A stretch of 64,000 nt of DNA from Hymenolepis diminuta (Eukaryota; Platyhelminthes; Cestoda; Cyclophyllidea; Hymenolepididae), in the NCBI GenBank assembly GCA_900708905.1, contig CAADRB010000075.1:36007-100006 (forward strand), written 5' to 3'. This document shows, piece after piece, positions 37,801-49,800 of this stretch; position 1 is the stretch's first letter, and the number at the start of each line of letters is the position of its first letter. Below the pieces are notes generated by a model. That model was given only the letters and a program-made list of their open reading frames with translations. It had not been told where the DNA came from and ran no database searches. The translations under genes were made by a program, and so were the position numbers.

Positions 37801-40800
37801 TTTAGTTTAGTATAACTCTCATAATGATAGCTAATCTAGTGTCTACCAGATAACGTTAAGTTACAGTTGACTCAGACCCAAAGGGAGAGAAGACCGAATT
37901 GTAATTTTTCTAGGACACTTTATTAACTAAATAATGACAATATTTTCTTGTAGGAAGCGTTGTCTTAATAGACCTTTGTTAATGGACATCATATGGCTTG
38001 TGAATGTGAAAGGGCATAAAGTCTGTGAAATGTATGAAAGATGGAAATGATGATTAAAGAGTACAAAGGGTGAGAATCAGCGTCCACCGTGCTTCGATAG
38101 CCAAAATTTCCCACCTCGAGCTAGCAACATGAAATTGAGTATGTGTCCTGATCTAGCCAATGTCGACATTGATCCACTGTATGTAGTATGCTTCAGTTTG
38201 GATAGCTAGGCTCATCGTTAACTTCCTCTATTGCTAACATAAATAAAACAGTTCGTCTTTATATTACTAATGCTGAAGATCAAAACGCATCCGGACATAT
38301 GACAGTTTTTGGCTCAGCTGGCTGTTAAGCTATCGGGGGTAGTGGCCGCTAATTGATAAGAATGATGGATGACTTACGGACAATTTGCAGTACTTGCTCC
38401 TTCCGAGATAAAACATAAACTCTGCTACTTTGAGCTTCGTTTTTCGATTTTCTATCAAGGCAAAAGTATATTTTATCGGTAAAAGAAATACGATTTGATT
38501 AAAAGGGGCTTACTAGTTGGAGAAACCAAAATGCGTACTAGTTTTGTTTGCGAATTTCATGTACAAATGTAGCTCTACAAGAGCTTAGTTTGATTACCAA
38601 TATGGTCTTCGAATCAAATTCTCTTAATATACTTACGTATAGTTACTTTTAACTTTTATTTAAAGATCCCTTGAATGCTCAAAACTTAGACGAAATTGCA
38701 AAGAGTATGTTCATCCTATGTCTGGATATATCTCCCATACCGGTGATCGAGTCGCTAGACGAAACCGAACTCACTGAAGAAAATGGCGAAGAGTACGTCT
38801 CTGAGCACTGCCAGGGGACTCAATGTCGAAATGACGAGTTCCTTGCAGAACAGATGCTTCATGGGCAAGGGAGTAAATATAATGGAGCGAACCGATGGTA
38901 TGACAAAACTATGCAGGTAAGAAACCAGTAACCGCTATATTATAACTGATATAATAACCGGGGCCACATGGAGGGAATACGTAAGGTCACTAACCTCGCA
39001 GGAACAGTTCGGAGGTGGCTGGTAAAGCTACCCCTCGATTTAGCGATAAACATTTTAAATTTATATTTACAAGCGTTTCATCTTGAGGTGTCAATCATGT
39101 TCAATTGTCAATGTCTTCACATGATAAATGCCCGTTGTGCGCATATCTATGTGCACACAGGGTAACCCATGAGTGCGGTTCGCCGGCTTATTATCGGCTT
39201 CCGAACCATCAGCAGTCAATTGACATCTGAGATCTCTAGCAGTACTACTGGTAATACACCTAGACAAAAATCCATTAGAGAAAGGGGCAAATGCGACATT
39301 GAGTATGTATCATTTCGTCAGACTTATTTGGAACTAAATACAAAAGACCTTAAAGATCCGATAGAGTAAAGTCTTTACTAGACCACATTTTAATATATTT
39401 ACCCAATTAAAACTTCTTAGATAACTGCTTAGACTCCAGGGGGGAATTAATCATGCTCAAGTTGCCGTGCTCATTTCTTACTAGAATGAAGGTTTAAAGT
39501 TGTCATTCCAGATTAAAAAACCTATTTATCTATCGAAAGGAACGAAAACCTTAAAGAGTTTACTAGCCGACTATATCTCTCTACGTTTCCTATTTACGCG
39601 TTTAGCAATGAAAAATACGACTGTGAGAAGACTTTATCTAATAACACCCCGGGGAGTTTTCCGAGCGAAAATAGACTGGTCGAAGGAAAAAAGGAGACTT
39701 CGAATGTTTTAGTAAACATATTTATTGCGTGTGTGAGCAAAAAAAATTTGATTATCGAATGCTTAGCATCCGATAGCCATTCTTTCGCTTAATCCGTTTT
39801 ATAAACCTCCCTACCAGTATTTTCATTTAAGAGTTTGTACCTGGCATCTGCTTTTAGTATCTAATAAGCTCTTTTAAAATGCTGTGATTCCAGGAACGTG
39901 TTTTAAACCATTTTCGAACATGAAAGACAATATTAATTTTGGCTAAATGAGAAAATCACATTCTGTAAAGTATCCGTACTCCTTATATATCTTTAAACTG
40001 GCTAACTGAATTTTGCTGTCTTAATCTAGGTAGACATCTAAGACTTTAATTTGCAACATTAACATTCACTATATAAGGTAAAACAAACCTTGAACAAAGT
40101 CCACTGCTCACATCTGCAAGTCAGGAGTCACGAGATAAGTACCCATCGATGTAGATCCAGTGGTGTGGGAAAATAATCGCCCAGGTTAACTTTGGTCAAC
40201 AAGAGAGGAAGTCCAGGATATTTCTCCTCTACCCAAGTCAAGTGCTGTGATTACTTCTCCTAATACGCTTATGTAAATTTTTAACACAGCAGTAGACATT
40301 GACCAATATATATTCGTCTTTGAAAACACTATCTTTGAACAAATAAGTTTTCACCTTGGTTTTCAGACAGCTAAGTTTTTTCTACTTTCATTGTGATAAT
40401 AACTCGAATATGGTATACCACCATATTTTAATTCTTAGCTAACCCTCCTTACAAGTTATAGAAGAGCCAATTTATGCTTCAGAGTATAGAGTGACTGAGA
40501 ACTAACCCCCTATTTTGGTTGTCAGATCAGATACTTATAAGTCCTTTTGTCAAAATGGAGTATGAGAAGAACGTATATAATAATAAGCTTCACATAAAAT
40601 CCGATTCGTACGCAAGCATTCGCCCAAATGTTCAATAGCCACTCAGGACACTCTAATAGAACCTGTGGCCATGGTTTTTATATACCTGTTTTTTGAGGTC
40701 TTCGTATCAATCTGAACACGTATTCTTATAATGATTTTTGACTTTCTCTCGAACAGTTGGTTTCCAAGCTTCTTATCATTTCTAAAGCCTGGTTTTTCTT

Positions 40801-43800
40801 TGAACATTTAAGCGTCTGGCCACCTTTTTTTTAGCTGCTCTGTATAAGTGTCGAAATTCGTAGATTCCTCTTAAGAACTGCAGCTCTTCTCGTGCTTTTT
40901 ACCACTTTACTCTCAACAAAATCGCAGAAAATTGCAAATACTCTTAGTCTAAATATTCACATTCATTTTAAAGTTATCCTTAATTATACGCTATTGGGGT
41001 ATTAAGTGTATTGGCTACTAATGGAACGCTCCCGTCGAATAAAACAGGCATGCAACCGCTCTTCTTATTTTTTGCACTTCATATAATTATTCCATATTCA
41101 GGGCAATTTGAAAAATTGAAGAAAAATATTTTTATGAATATGATCTTTTGAGCTAGACAATACAAGTCAAAGTAGTAAAAGAATATCGAATCAAAAAAAT
41201 TATTGTTAGGTCTATCAGAGCGCTCTCTCTTCAATCTACTAGGATTTGTCAGCTATGCATACCTTTGCCTAATCTGAATATTCGATGCGATCTTGGCCTA
41301 AGTGGACTTATCTTATTATTCAAAAAAATACCACAAATTTAGGAAGGATACTCAAAATATGAACATAAGTGAAGGTCGATGTTGTGATAAATAAAAGCTG
41401 GAAATTTCCTAGATTTGTTTTTTACATGCACGCACATTTATATTGAGCTGCCCTCTAATTAACTCACACAAGCAAAAACATGTGGGTTGTCCGTTAATTA
41501 TGATTCCCTTCATGACTTGAGAGAAAGGGAAGGCAAACTATTTTCATCTTACTCTCTCATTTCACAAAGTCATAATTAACAAAATGAGCGAAGATTAATC
41601 ATTTTATATCTTACTGTGCACTGACTTGGAGTTTATATCGCTGTTGTTTATCGATTTTTGCTGGTTCTTTGTCTACTTCTACGTATGATTCATCCCCCAG
41701 TCGCTTTCCCAGTGGTCACATGAGTTTCGAGCTTTGCCCTTTTACATAGACACCTTTTGACTTGTTGGTTATAAGAATGCCTTCTTTTCTCTGCTCTCTG
41801 CTTAAATAGCAATTCTGCCTCTGAATCTATCGCCTTTCTAGCATTTTGTAGGGAAGTTTGTAAAATTAAAAAGCAACAGTTCAGCTTTTCCTCCCAATCT
41901 GCTACAGTACCTCCTGAGCTAGAGTATCTCCTTTGTAGTGAGAGATAGGGGAATTAAAACCGGAGGAGAAAGCGTGAGAACTAAGTCCTTGCTCTGACCA
42001 TCTCTTAACTGGCACGGTTAACAACGCAAATAAATTAACCGTGTCACAACAAGTCAGAGGCAAGTGAAAATTGAAAATCGAGGACCTATCGCTGTGCCTT
42101 GTGCATATGGGGGTGAAATGCCGTGACTGCATTTGACTTACTCAGGCATTCGAAAGCAAAAATGTTTGGCATAAAAATGATGAGAAAGGGATTTTATAAA
42201 TCGTATGGCGAGCAACCCGTCAGTCTTCTCCAAGCATATACCATATCTACCTTTCAAGGACTTCCGTAAGACATATGTATGACGCACAAACTAGACGCTA
42301 GGAAAAAATAGTGAAGGTGTTTAAGTGCCTTCTTTGATAATAAATTATTAATTCATCAACCTAAATCTGTTATCGCTAACTGGAAATCCAATTATCCACG
42401 ATTAATTATTAGTCGTAATTGGGAAAAATCTGTTAAGAAGCCCTAAATTCATTGTTTATCTACATTTAAGGGTTTAACTATCCTTCAAAAATTGGCACAA
42501 TTTGTGATTAGGCGACAAGAACGAGGTAAGATGATTTTTCGAAATTATTTCAAGAACCCCTGCACCTCTGCAGCTGGTCATTTAATTCAAAGGACACGAA
42601 TGTATAAATGTGCTCCCCTGGTGTTATTTTTAACTGCCCCAAATTTTTAGGGAGAATTCTGTTATATCTTCTGGACGCCGTAGATTATCTAGCTCTAGCA
42701 AAAGGCAGGAAGTCACTGAAGGGACGTTTGGACGGTAAGTAGCTAGTTTTATTTATGAAATATAAATTACACAAAATATCAAACCATATAAGAATGACTT
42801 ATTGTGGTTTACACAGTCACATCTATTCAGACCATTGCATACAAATAAACAGATAAGGACATACCAAATGGGCACATAAACATAAAGCGATAGGAATTTT
42901 CGCACTGAGGGATGACTCTCTATGCATTTCCAGAATTACTTTTCTTCGCATTCCCTATAATAATGCTTCGGTTTTTCGTCCACGAAGCCTCAATGACGTC
43001 TTTATGACCCTATGGCTCAAAACCCCTATCTGTCATATTTTCACGTGCATTCTTGCCCAAGAGTGTATTTCCACTGCTATACACACGCGCAGACACACGC
43101 TTGTCATTCCCTGGCGCCTAAGCAACCCTCTCGTCTCCCCTGTTCCTCAGCTCTCTCTCACTCGTTTGAATCCTCATTGTGATTTGTTCAATACATTTTG
43201 GCCTAGTCAGCGCTTGGTGTTTTACTCTTAAACGGTGATTGGCCCTTACAATTTGTAATTAGCAACAAATCTTTTAATAGTCCAACTTTATTTCTAACTT
43301 CCATTCGATTCCCTTGACTTCATCCATTATTGGACCATTTTATTTTCCTTTGTGTTTAGAAGATTTTCCGTGGTTAAAATTGTAATTTCTGGCTTTTTGT
43401 GAGTAATATTAACAAGACAAATGGGAAACAAAAGTATCGGTGCCAAGAGAGTGTTTACGGAATAGCGAGGCTGTTACTAACTCCTAGCGTGAATTCATAT
43501 CTGCACATGCAAATTATAAATTTAAGGATTTGAATTATTATCATTATTTTCACCTGCGATAATACAAAATATTTCACTATTTTTAATAGTAGGGAGCAAC
43601 TGAAATCGATTGACATAAAACTCAATGTATGATAAAGTGGAAGAGATCAAAAGATGTTGAGAGTCACGTCAAGGAATCAAGGTGTTTTGCGTCATTTAAT
43701 TTTTGGATTCAGGTTGAACCATATTTACTAAAATGAATAGCTCACGTTCCAAAATTCATATTTTATGATTCATCCTCTGGATTACAGTAAATGCTTGTCT

Positions 43801-46800
43801 ACAATGTTCAGAGCTCATTAATCAGTTTTTAAATCGAGAGGGATCGGTCTTGCCGCCCCGTTTTTTATCTAACTATTAAATCTACCAATCAAATTTGAGA
43901 GTGGTTTGTTATTTTTCTGTCAAAAATTACGGATCGGATATATAAATCATTTCACATAATGAGTAGCCACAACATGTTTCATGCTCTTCGTTTATTCAGA
44001 TTTCTCGTAGGAGTCCATGAAAAAAATATCCTTTTTAATCATGACTTTCCAATAAAAGGAATTTTCAGACTGAATTTAAGTATACTGCTTTTTTTCTCCC
44101 TCAGAAGTGAGTTATTTATATTACTATTCGTGAATCCAAGGCTAATCAATTCTTGCTTCTTTTCATGCATGCAGAGGGGAGAAAATGAGGTGGAAGTGGT
44201 GAAATTAGCTTATCCAGTAAGTAGTCGCTTCCAATCTCTCACCCTCTCAAGGTGGTAATCAAATTTTCCTCTTCACAAACTCGTGAGGACTCCCCATCTA
44301 CTCCTCCCCCTCTTTTCCCATAGTAGAATTGGCGGTGGCTAAATGCCCTGAGGGGACATAGGAAGTAAAAGAAAGAAGGTGTGTGTTTAAGATTGTAAAT
44401 TCACGTCCAACTGACATTCAAAGGGTTAATCAAACTCAGAAGTTAGCCTCCACTAATATTTGAGCGAGTGGATTTGAAGGAATTTTTCCGCGTGATCATC
44501 CGAAAATCTTGTGCATTTCGATGAGAAAAAAATATATTTTACTTTTCATAAGCAATTGCTCCTACTTTTCACTTAGTCCCTTTAAACAAGCTGGTAGTAT
44601 CTAAGAAATTATTTGAATATGGGGCAAAAAGCTTTCAATACAATTAAAAAAAGACGAACTGAAGGATTTCGGCCTTACAACAAAGAATTCTACAGTTTCT
44701 TCAGCTGTGATCAAGGTCCTTTTCCGTGAGCTATTGAGAAGTCGTTCTAGCCTACTGTTTTTTTGTCCAGAGAAGATATTTGACTCCGGATGTTTCAATA
44801 AACAGAGACCTTTAAATGCGAGCTATTATGTCAAAAGTGTCGCTACCCATTTCCTGCCCCATGTCAACAAGCTCTGTATATCGTTGTCATAATCTCTCCC
44901 AAAAACTTGGGTATCGAATCATTGAAATTGAAAATTCGATCATTACGCAGTAAACTATACTCCCCATGAGCAGGTGAACGATGCCGCCATAATAATGATA
45001 AAATACGACTTTTGATGCTCTAACTTTATTCCCTCCTTCTTTATGGCCAAGACCTTCTTAATCAGAAAATTATATATTATATTATCCCATAAAAAATATA
45101 TTACAAAGGTAGCACTTTCGTAAAAAAAATGTCAATGACCTATTAAATTTGTGAAAAATCATTTTTCCTTCCGTTTTTGCTTTAAATTTTGTTCTTCAAA
45201 CTGACTTAATCAAACGTTTTCTGGCGAGTTGGGAGACAAAGATTTTCACTGACCTCTTGAAAGTACATTTTTTTGTTCGAATTCAGCTCTTCTTCATTTG
45301 GCAAAAGCATTCTCACCCTTTTAAAGTACGCTCCCATTTTTCTTTTATAAATACGAAATATAATATGTATAAAACTCCACACTTGGTCTTCTTATCCGAA
45401 TCTTTTGATTTGCCCAAGTAGAAGGTTAATTTGGTCATTTCCGTGGAGATAAGACACAGCCCTCACCTCAGCCCTGGGGTTGTAGTGAGTGATATTGGCC
45501 CCTTTAAGATAGTAGCTGAATGGTCCATTTGGATTTGTCTCTTCATTTTTCATTTCTTTGTAGTACTTTTATACAAGTACACTTTCGACTTTACCTAACG
45601 TTTGCAGCAAACAGAAGTTTTGCATATGAAAATGAAATTACCGGAGGAATGGCGGTTGTTAAATGACTTGCCGACCTCTTTTGACGTTTTTTTCCTTTCT
45701 TCAGTTTATTATATCTCGAGACGGCAATTGTGGTCTCAACTACGAGCATTCAGTGGCGGAGGGCGTTGCTGTTATCCGACTCATAGAGTACATTCTAAAA
45801 TATATGTAAGTCATTTAAAAGTTTAGCTCATATTTATGCTCATTTCGCACGTATTTCATAAACCCGACGGTAATTTTAGAATTACGGCTATGATTCCTAT
45901 GGACATAACTGAGAAAAGTTTACCCTAGTGAAAATCTTGACCAGGGCACATAATATTTAAAGTAGCGTTAATTCCGACAGTAAAGCTACTTTAAGAGTCC
46001 GACCGAGTTAGATTTTGAGTTATCCTATTATGGAACTAATAATCTGCATAAAGGCTAAGAGGTAACAACAGTCTTTTTCAAAACCTGAAGACCAGGTTTA
46101 AGAAATAACAACGGAAGTGAGAGAGGAAGGAGTAAGGAGAATTTGGGAAGTGGAGGAAAAAGGAACAAGCGTTAGCACTGTGTGGGAGGAATCGGGTAGT
46201 GATATAGAGGACGAATTAAGGTACGATGAGAGGGTTAACTGATTTCGCATTGTTCATTCGTTGATGAAGAATCAATAAAAAGCATTATCTGAAAAGTAGG
46301 ATTCGGGGACTTGTGAGCTAGGGCATGTGCTTGATAGAATACTACTTTAACATTGATAAAACTATTTACGCCAAAGAGTATGTAATGAACATGTAAATTT
46401 CATTTCAATTGGATTTTTAGTTATGCTTACTTTAAAGGCAAGAACGTTTTACATTTAAAATATCTCGAAGTTTATTTTTTGCATACCGTCGCATCACATT
46501 TTGCCACTAAATTTGACAATCTAGCCTTTGTGTTTGTCGTTAAATGAACAACTATATTTTTTCTTAAAATTATTTTCTCTGTGCGTTTTAAGGCAAGAAG
46601 TTAAACGATGGCAGTTCGTTCGACACACTTCAATTTGCTCCCTGCCGGAACCAATGAAACTTCGATGGAATGTGGATGATAACACTCAAGCTGCTATTAA
46701 TGAAGCTCTCTCCGAGATTGACCGGTTAGTGTGAAAAGGAAAATATTTACGTAAAAGATAAAGAAATATTTAAAAATTGGCAGGTGTTATTTTGTTGGTT

Positions 46801-49800
46801 TCGATATGCTTAAAATATTATTAAAGAAAGAAGCGCTAATTTAACGTTTTAGTCGTTTTTAGTACTTATTTATTGGAATAATTACTTAAAGGACACAAAA
46901 TAAGTTTAAAAATTGTATATTTGCGTTATTTGATAAATTTTAAATACGATATACATCATTTTCTCTAAATTCCTCCCTTAACTTCTCAATAGCTTAGAGT
47001 CCAGGATTATAATTTGCATTCAGTTTTTCAAATAAAATTCCCCAAATAAAATAAAATTCCCTTTCCTGAAACTGCACCTTCCCTATAATTAAGATACTAA
47101 ATTTTGTTTAAAATGAGGATCTCATAGGTTATGACAGTGAAAACGGGAGATTTCGTGAGCTTCAAAATCCTCAAAAACATGTAAGGCTGTATTTAAAGGG
47201 AGACGTACAAATGAACAGACCTTCTCAAGTGTGCATGTGAAACAGGGTGGAGACGTAGAAAATAGAAAGATGAGCTTTGGGTAGGGGAGGATACAGGAGG
47301 AGTAGTATCTTTTTAATGCCGACTCCATAATTACAGAGTCCATGAGAAAGGAATACGAAAATGGGAAGGTGGAGGGAGTGAAGGATTTAGCCTTATAGGG
47401 TGTGAGTGCAAGGTAGTCTTGGATTGTTGCCTATATTTGGGAGGACCAATTTTTATATTATGGTTGAAATGTCTTTTTCGTCTTTCCAATGAAGCAAATT
47501 AAGAGAATACAGCACTGCACCCAAAATATCGATTACCTTCCAATGAAAACCCGAATTTTGACTGAGGAAGAAAATCGCAGAATTATAAGAGCTATTTAGC
47601 ATAAACTCAATCATCAAACACTGAATTAATTGCCTGATTAATAATTCAATTGGACTTAGCAAACATTTAAGATAAGGTCAATTCCCAGTCCATTTTAAGG
47701 AAAAAAATGAGCATGACTGCAGATAATTAAATTCTTATTAAACCATCAGTATTCCAAGAACTTTATTTCATGAGACGCTAAAGAAAGACAGAAAACTTGC
47801 TAAGTTCTCGCATTTCTTAATTCCACAAGCTCTAATTCCACAAGATGGGAGCGAGACAGAGATGGTAGCAGAATAATTATAGTAAAGGGGAAAAGATCGA
47901 AACTAGTAATTTGAAAAGGTAATCCAGTAGTAGAGTTAAGCTCAACATTGCATGTGAAAGATGCGTCAGGGAAATCGATAAACGGCTGAGGAATGAGTCA
48001 TACTCAGAACGAAGTGAAGGAAGTTAAATCGATATGCGACTATAAATAACAGTTAAATGTGGATAGGTACGATGGATTGCAGATAATGAAGAACTGTTTT
48101 GAAAGAAATAGAGACAATTGCGAAAATACATTTTCGACTCAAAGATGAGTTGAGGTTAATGTATAACTCGCGCTGAATCCAAGCAAGGTCTGCCAAATAA
48201 TAATAATGATAATTTTAACTAGACAATACCATATTCTATCTTATTACTACTGAGCGTTATTGTCATTGAAAAATATGACTTACTTTCAAGGTATAATGGG
48301 TTAAAATAAGCGAATAATGGATTTTTTGATAGAGCACTCTCACATTATAAGCGATACTGGAATTTTTTGATCCCTTTTTTCAGTTTTCTCAAATCTTCTT
48401 CTTCTCAGAAGAAGCTTTAACCTAATTTTCTTAACGTGGCGTCTTCATCGTATACTAGGTCTTAATCACCACTTTTAACTTTTAAATTTTTCATGAGCAG
48501 CCATATTTCATTGAAATTGACATTCCTAAACGACCAATGAGAGGGGAAGTGGGAAGATTGCAGACGTAGTCCAGAGATTATTTTTTCAGTTGTCAATATT
48601 TTCAACTCTTAAATTGAAAGATTTTCTCTTAACCTCTTGATCGAATTCATAATTCTAATACAAAAGACTAAATTTCAACCGATGAGTCACTCCTTTTAGA
48701 CTAACAGAAGATCTGGAACTGTTTGTGCTGAGATTCGACAAATTTGGCCGGGACTTCCCTAAAGTCGTAAACATGAGTCCGGACTCCTTTATTCAACTCG
48801 CCCTTCAACTCACCCACTATAAGTAAATACTTGACAACTTGTGTAACTATATACTACTTATAATTTGTTAAGTAACATGATTTAATTTCATTTATGCCTG
48901 ACAGAATGCACGGCTGCCTTGTGGCAACATATGAAAGTGCATCAACAAGACGCTTCCAGCAAGGTCGTGTGGATAATATTCGAGCATCATCTGTCCCAGC
49001 TCTCAAATGGTGTCGTGCTATGGTAGACGAAAAGGACCTAACCACAGTAAATTTATGTGATTCTAACAAAAAGTTTTCCATCTATCTGTAAAATTTACCA
49101 GTTAGTTAGGCGGTGATATATTGAGTTAATATCTGAAATTTGGGGAGAGGGAGGTATTAGATAAGTGAAATTAGGGATTTTCGCCTTTCATTAACAGAAT
49201 CAGATGAGAAGACATGTTATGGCATCTTGTAATGTTTTAAAGCTTATATTTGGGTAATTTAGTTCTATTTAAAAGTGAATATACTTATCAGAAGATAGAT
49301 AAGTACGTTTCCTGCTATGTTAGATATAAAGCAATCAGAAATAAATAATCTGAAATCCTCTAAGTTAATTTCGTTTCCAGTAAGGCGATTTCTCCTTGTA
49401 AAGTAAGAGAATCGCTTTCATTGCTGTAAACAAGAAATGAATTTGAGAGCGTTTTCCGACCATGATGAATTGGTGTCTCCAAAGAATTACGACCTTGTGT
49501 ATACAATTTTTATGGCTCTTATTCATACTTTGTTGCTTGAAAGAGATTCAAAAGTTATTTATCAGCCCATCACTTGAGATTTGTATTCTTTATGCCGGTT
49601 TTCAGCTGTTTTTCCTTGCTCTAGATAACAAATCGACATTCTTTCCAATTGCACATGTGGAAAAATCGGTACCTAAGTAGGATTTGCTTTAGTGTGCTTT
49701 TGCCTATATTACCGTTTTCTCAAGTCTGGAGTAAGGAAATTGCATTTCTTAGTAATGTATTCGTACAAAAAGTGTTAAAAAAATTCATTCTTCATATGCT

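Larger units (their letters stand above)
38917..45704 (+). other. Large ChAT intron 7 (6.8 kb)
   Basis: The longest intron of the gene. It contains a family B repeat at 42903-43256 and a long imperfect inverted repeat at 41493-41580. Several short open frames occur (for example 39500-39712, 43959-44258), but none resembles a known family and none joins the flanking exons in phase with expected ChAT sequence. Confidence 0.6.

Noticed and set aside
43959..44258. 99-codon open frame in ChAT intron 7
   Set aside because: Hydrophobic low-complexity translation, no family resemblance, no splice context, and it lies between two ChAT exons that join in phase without it.
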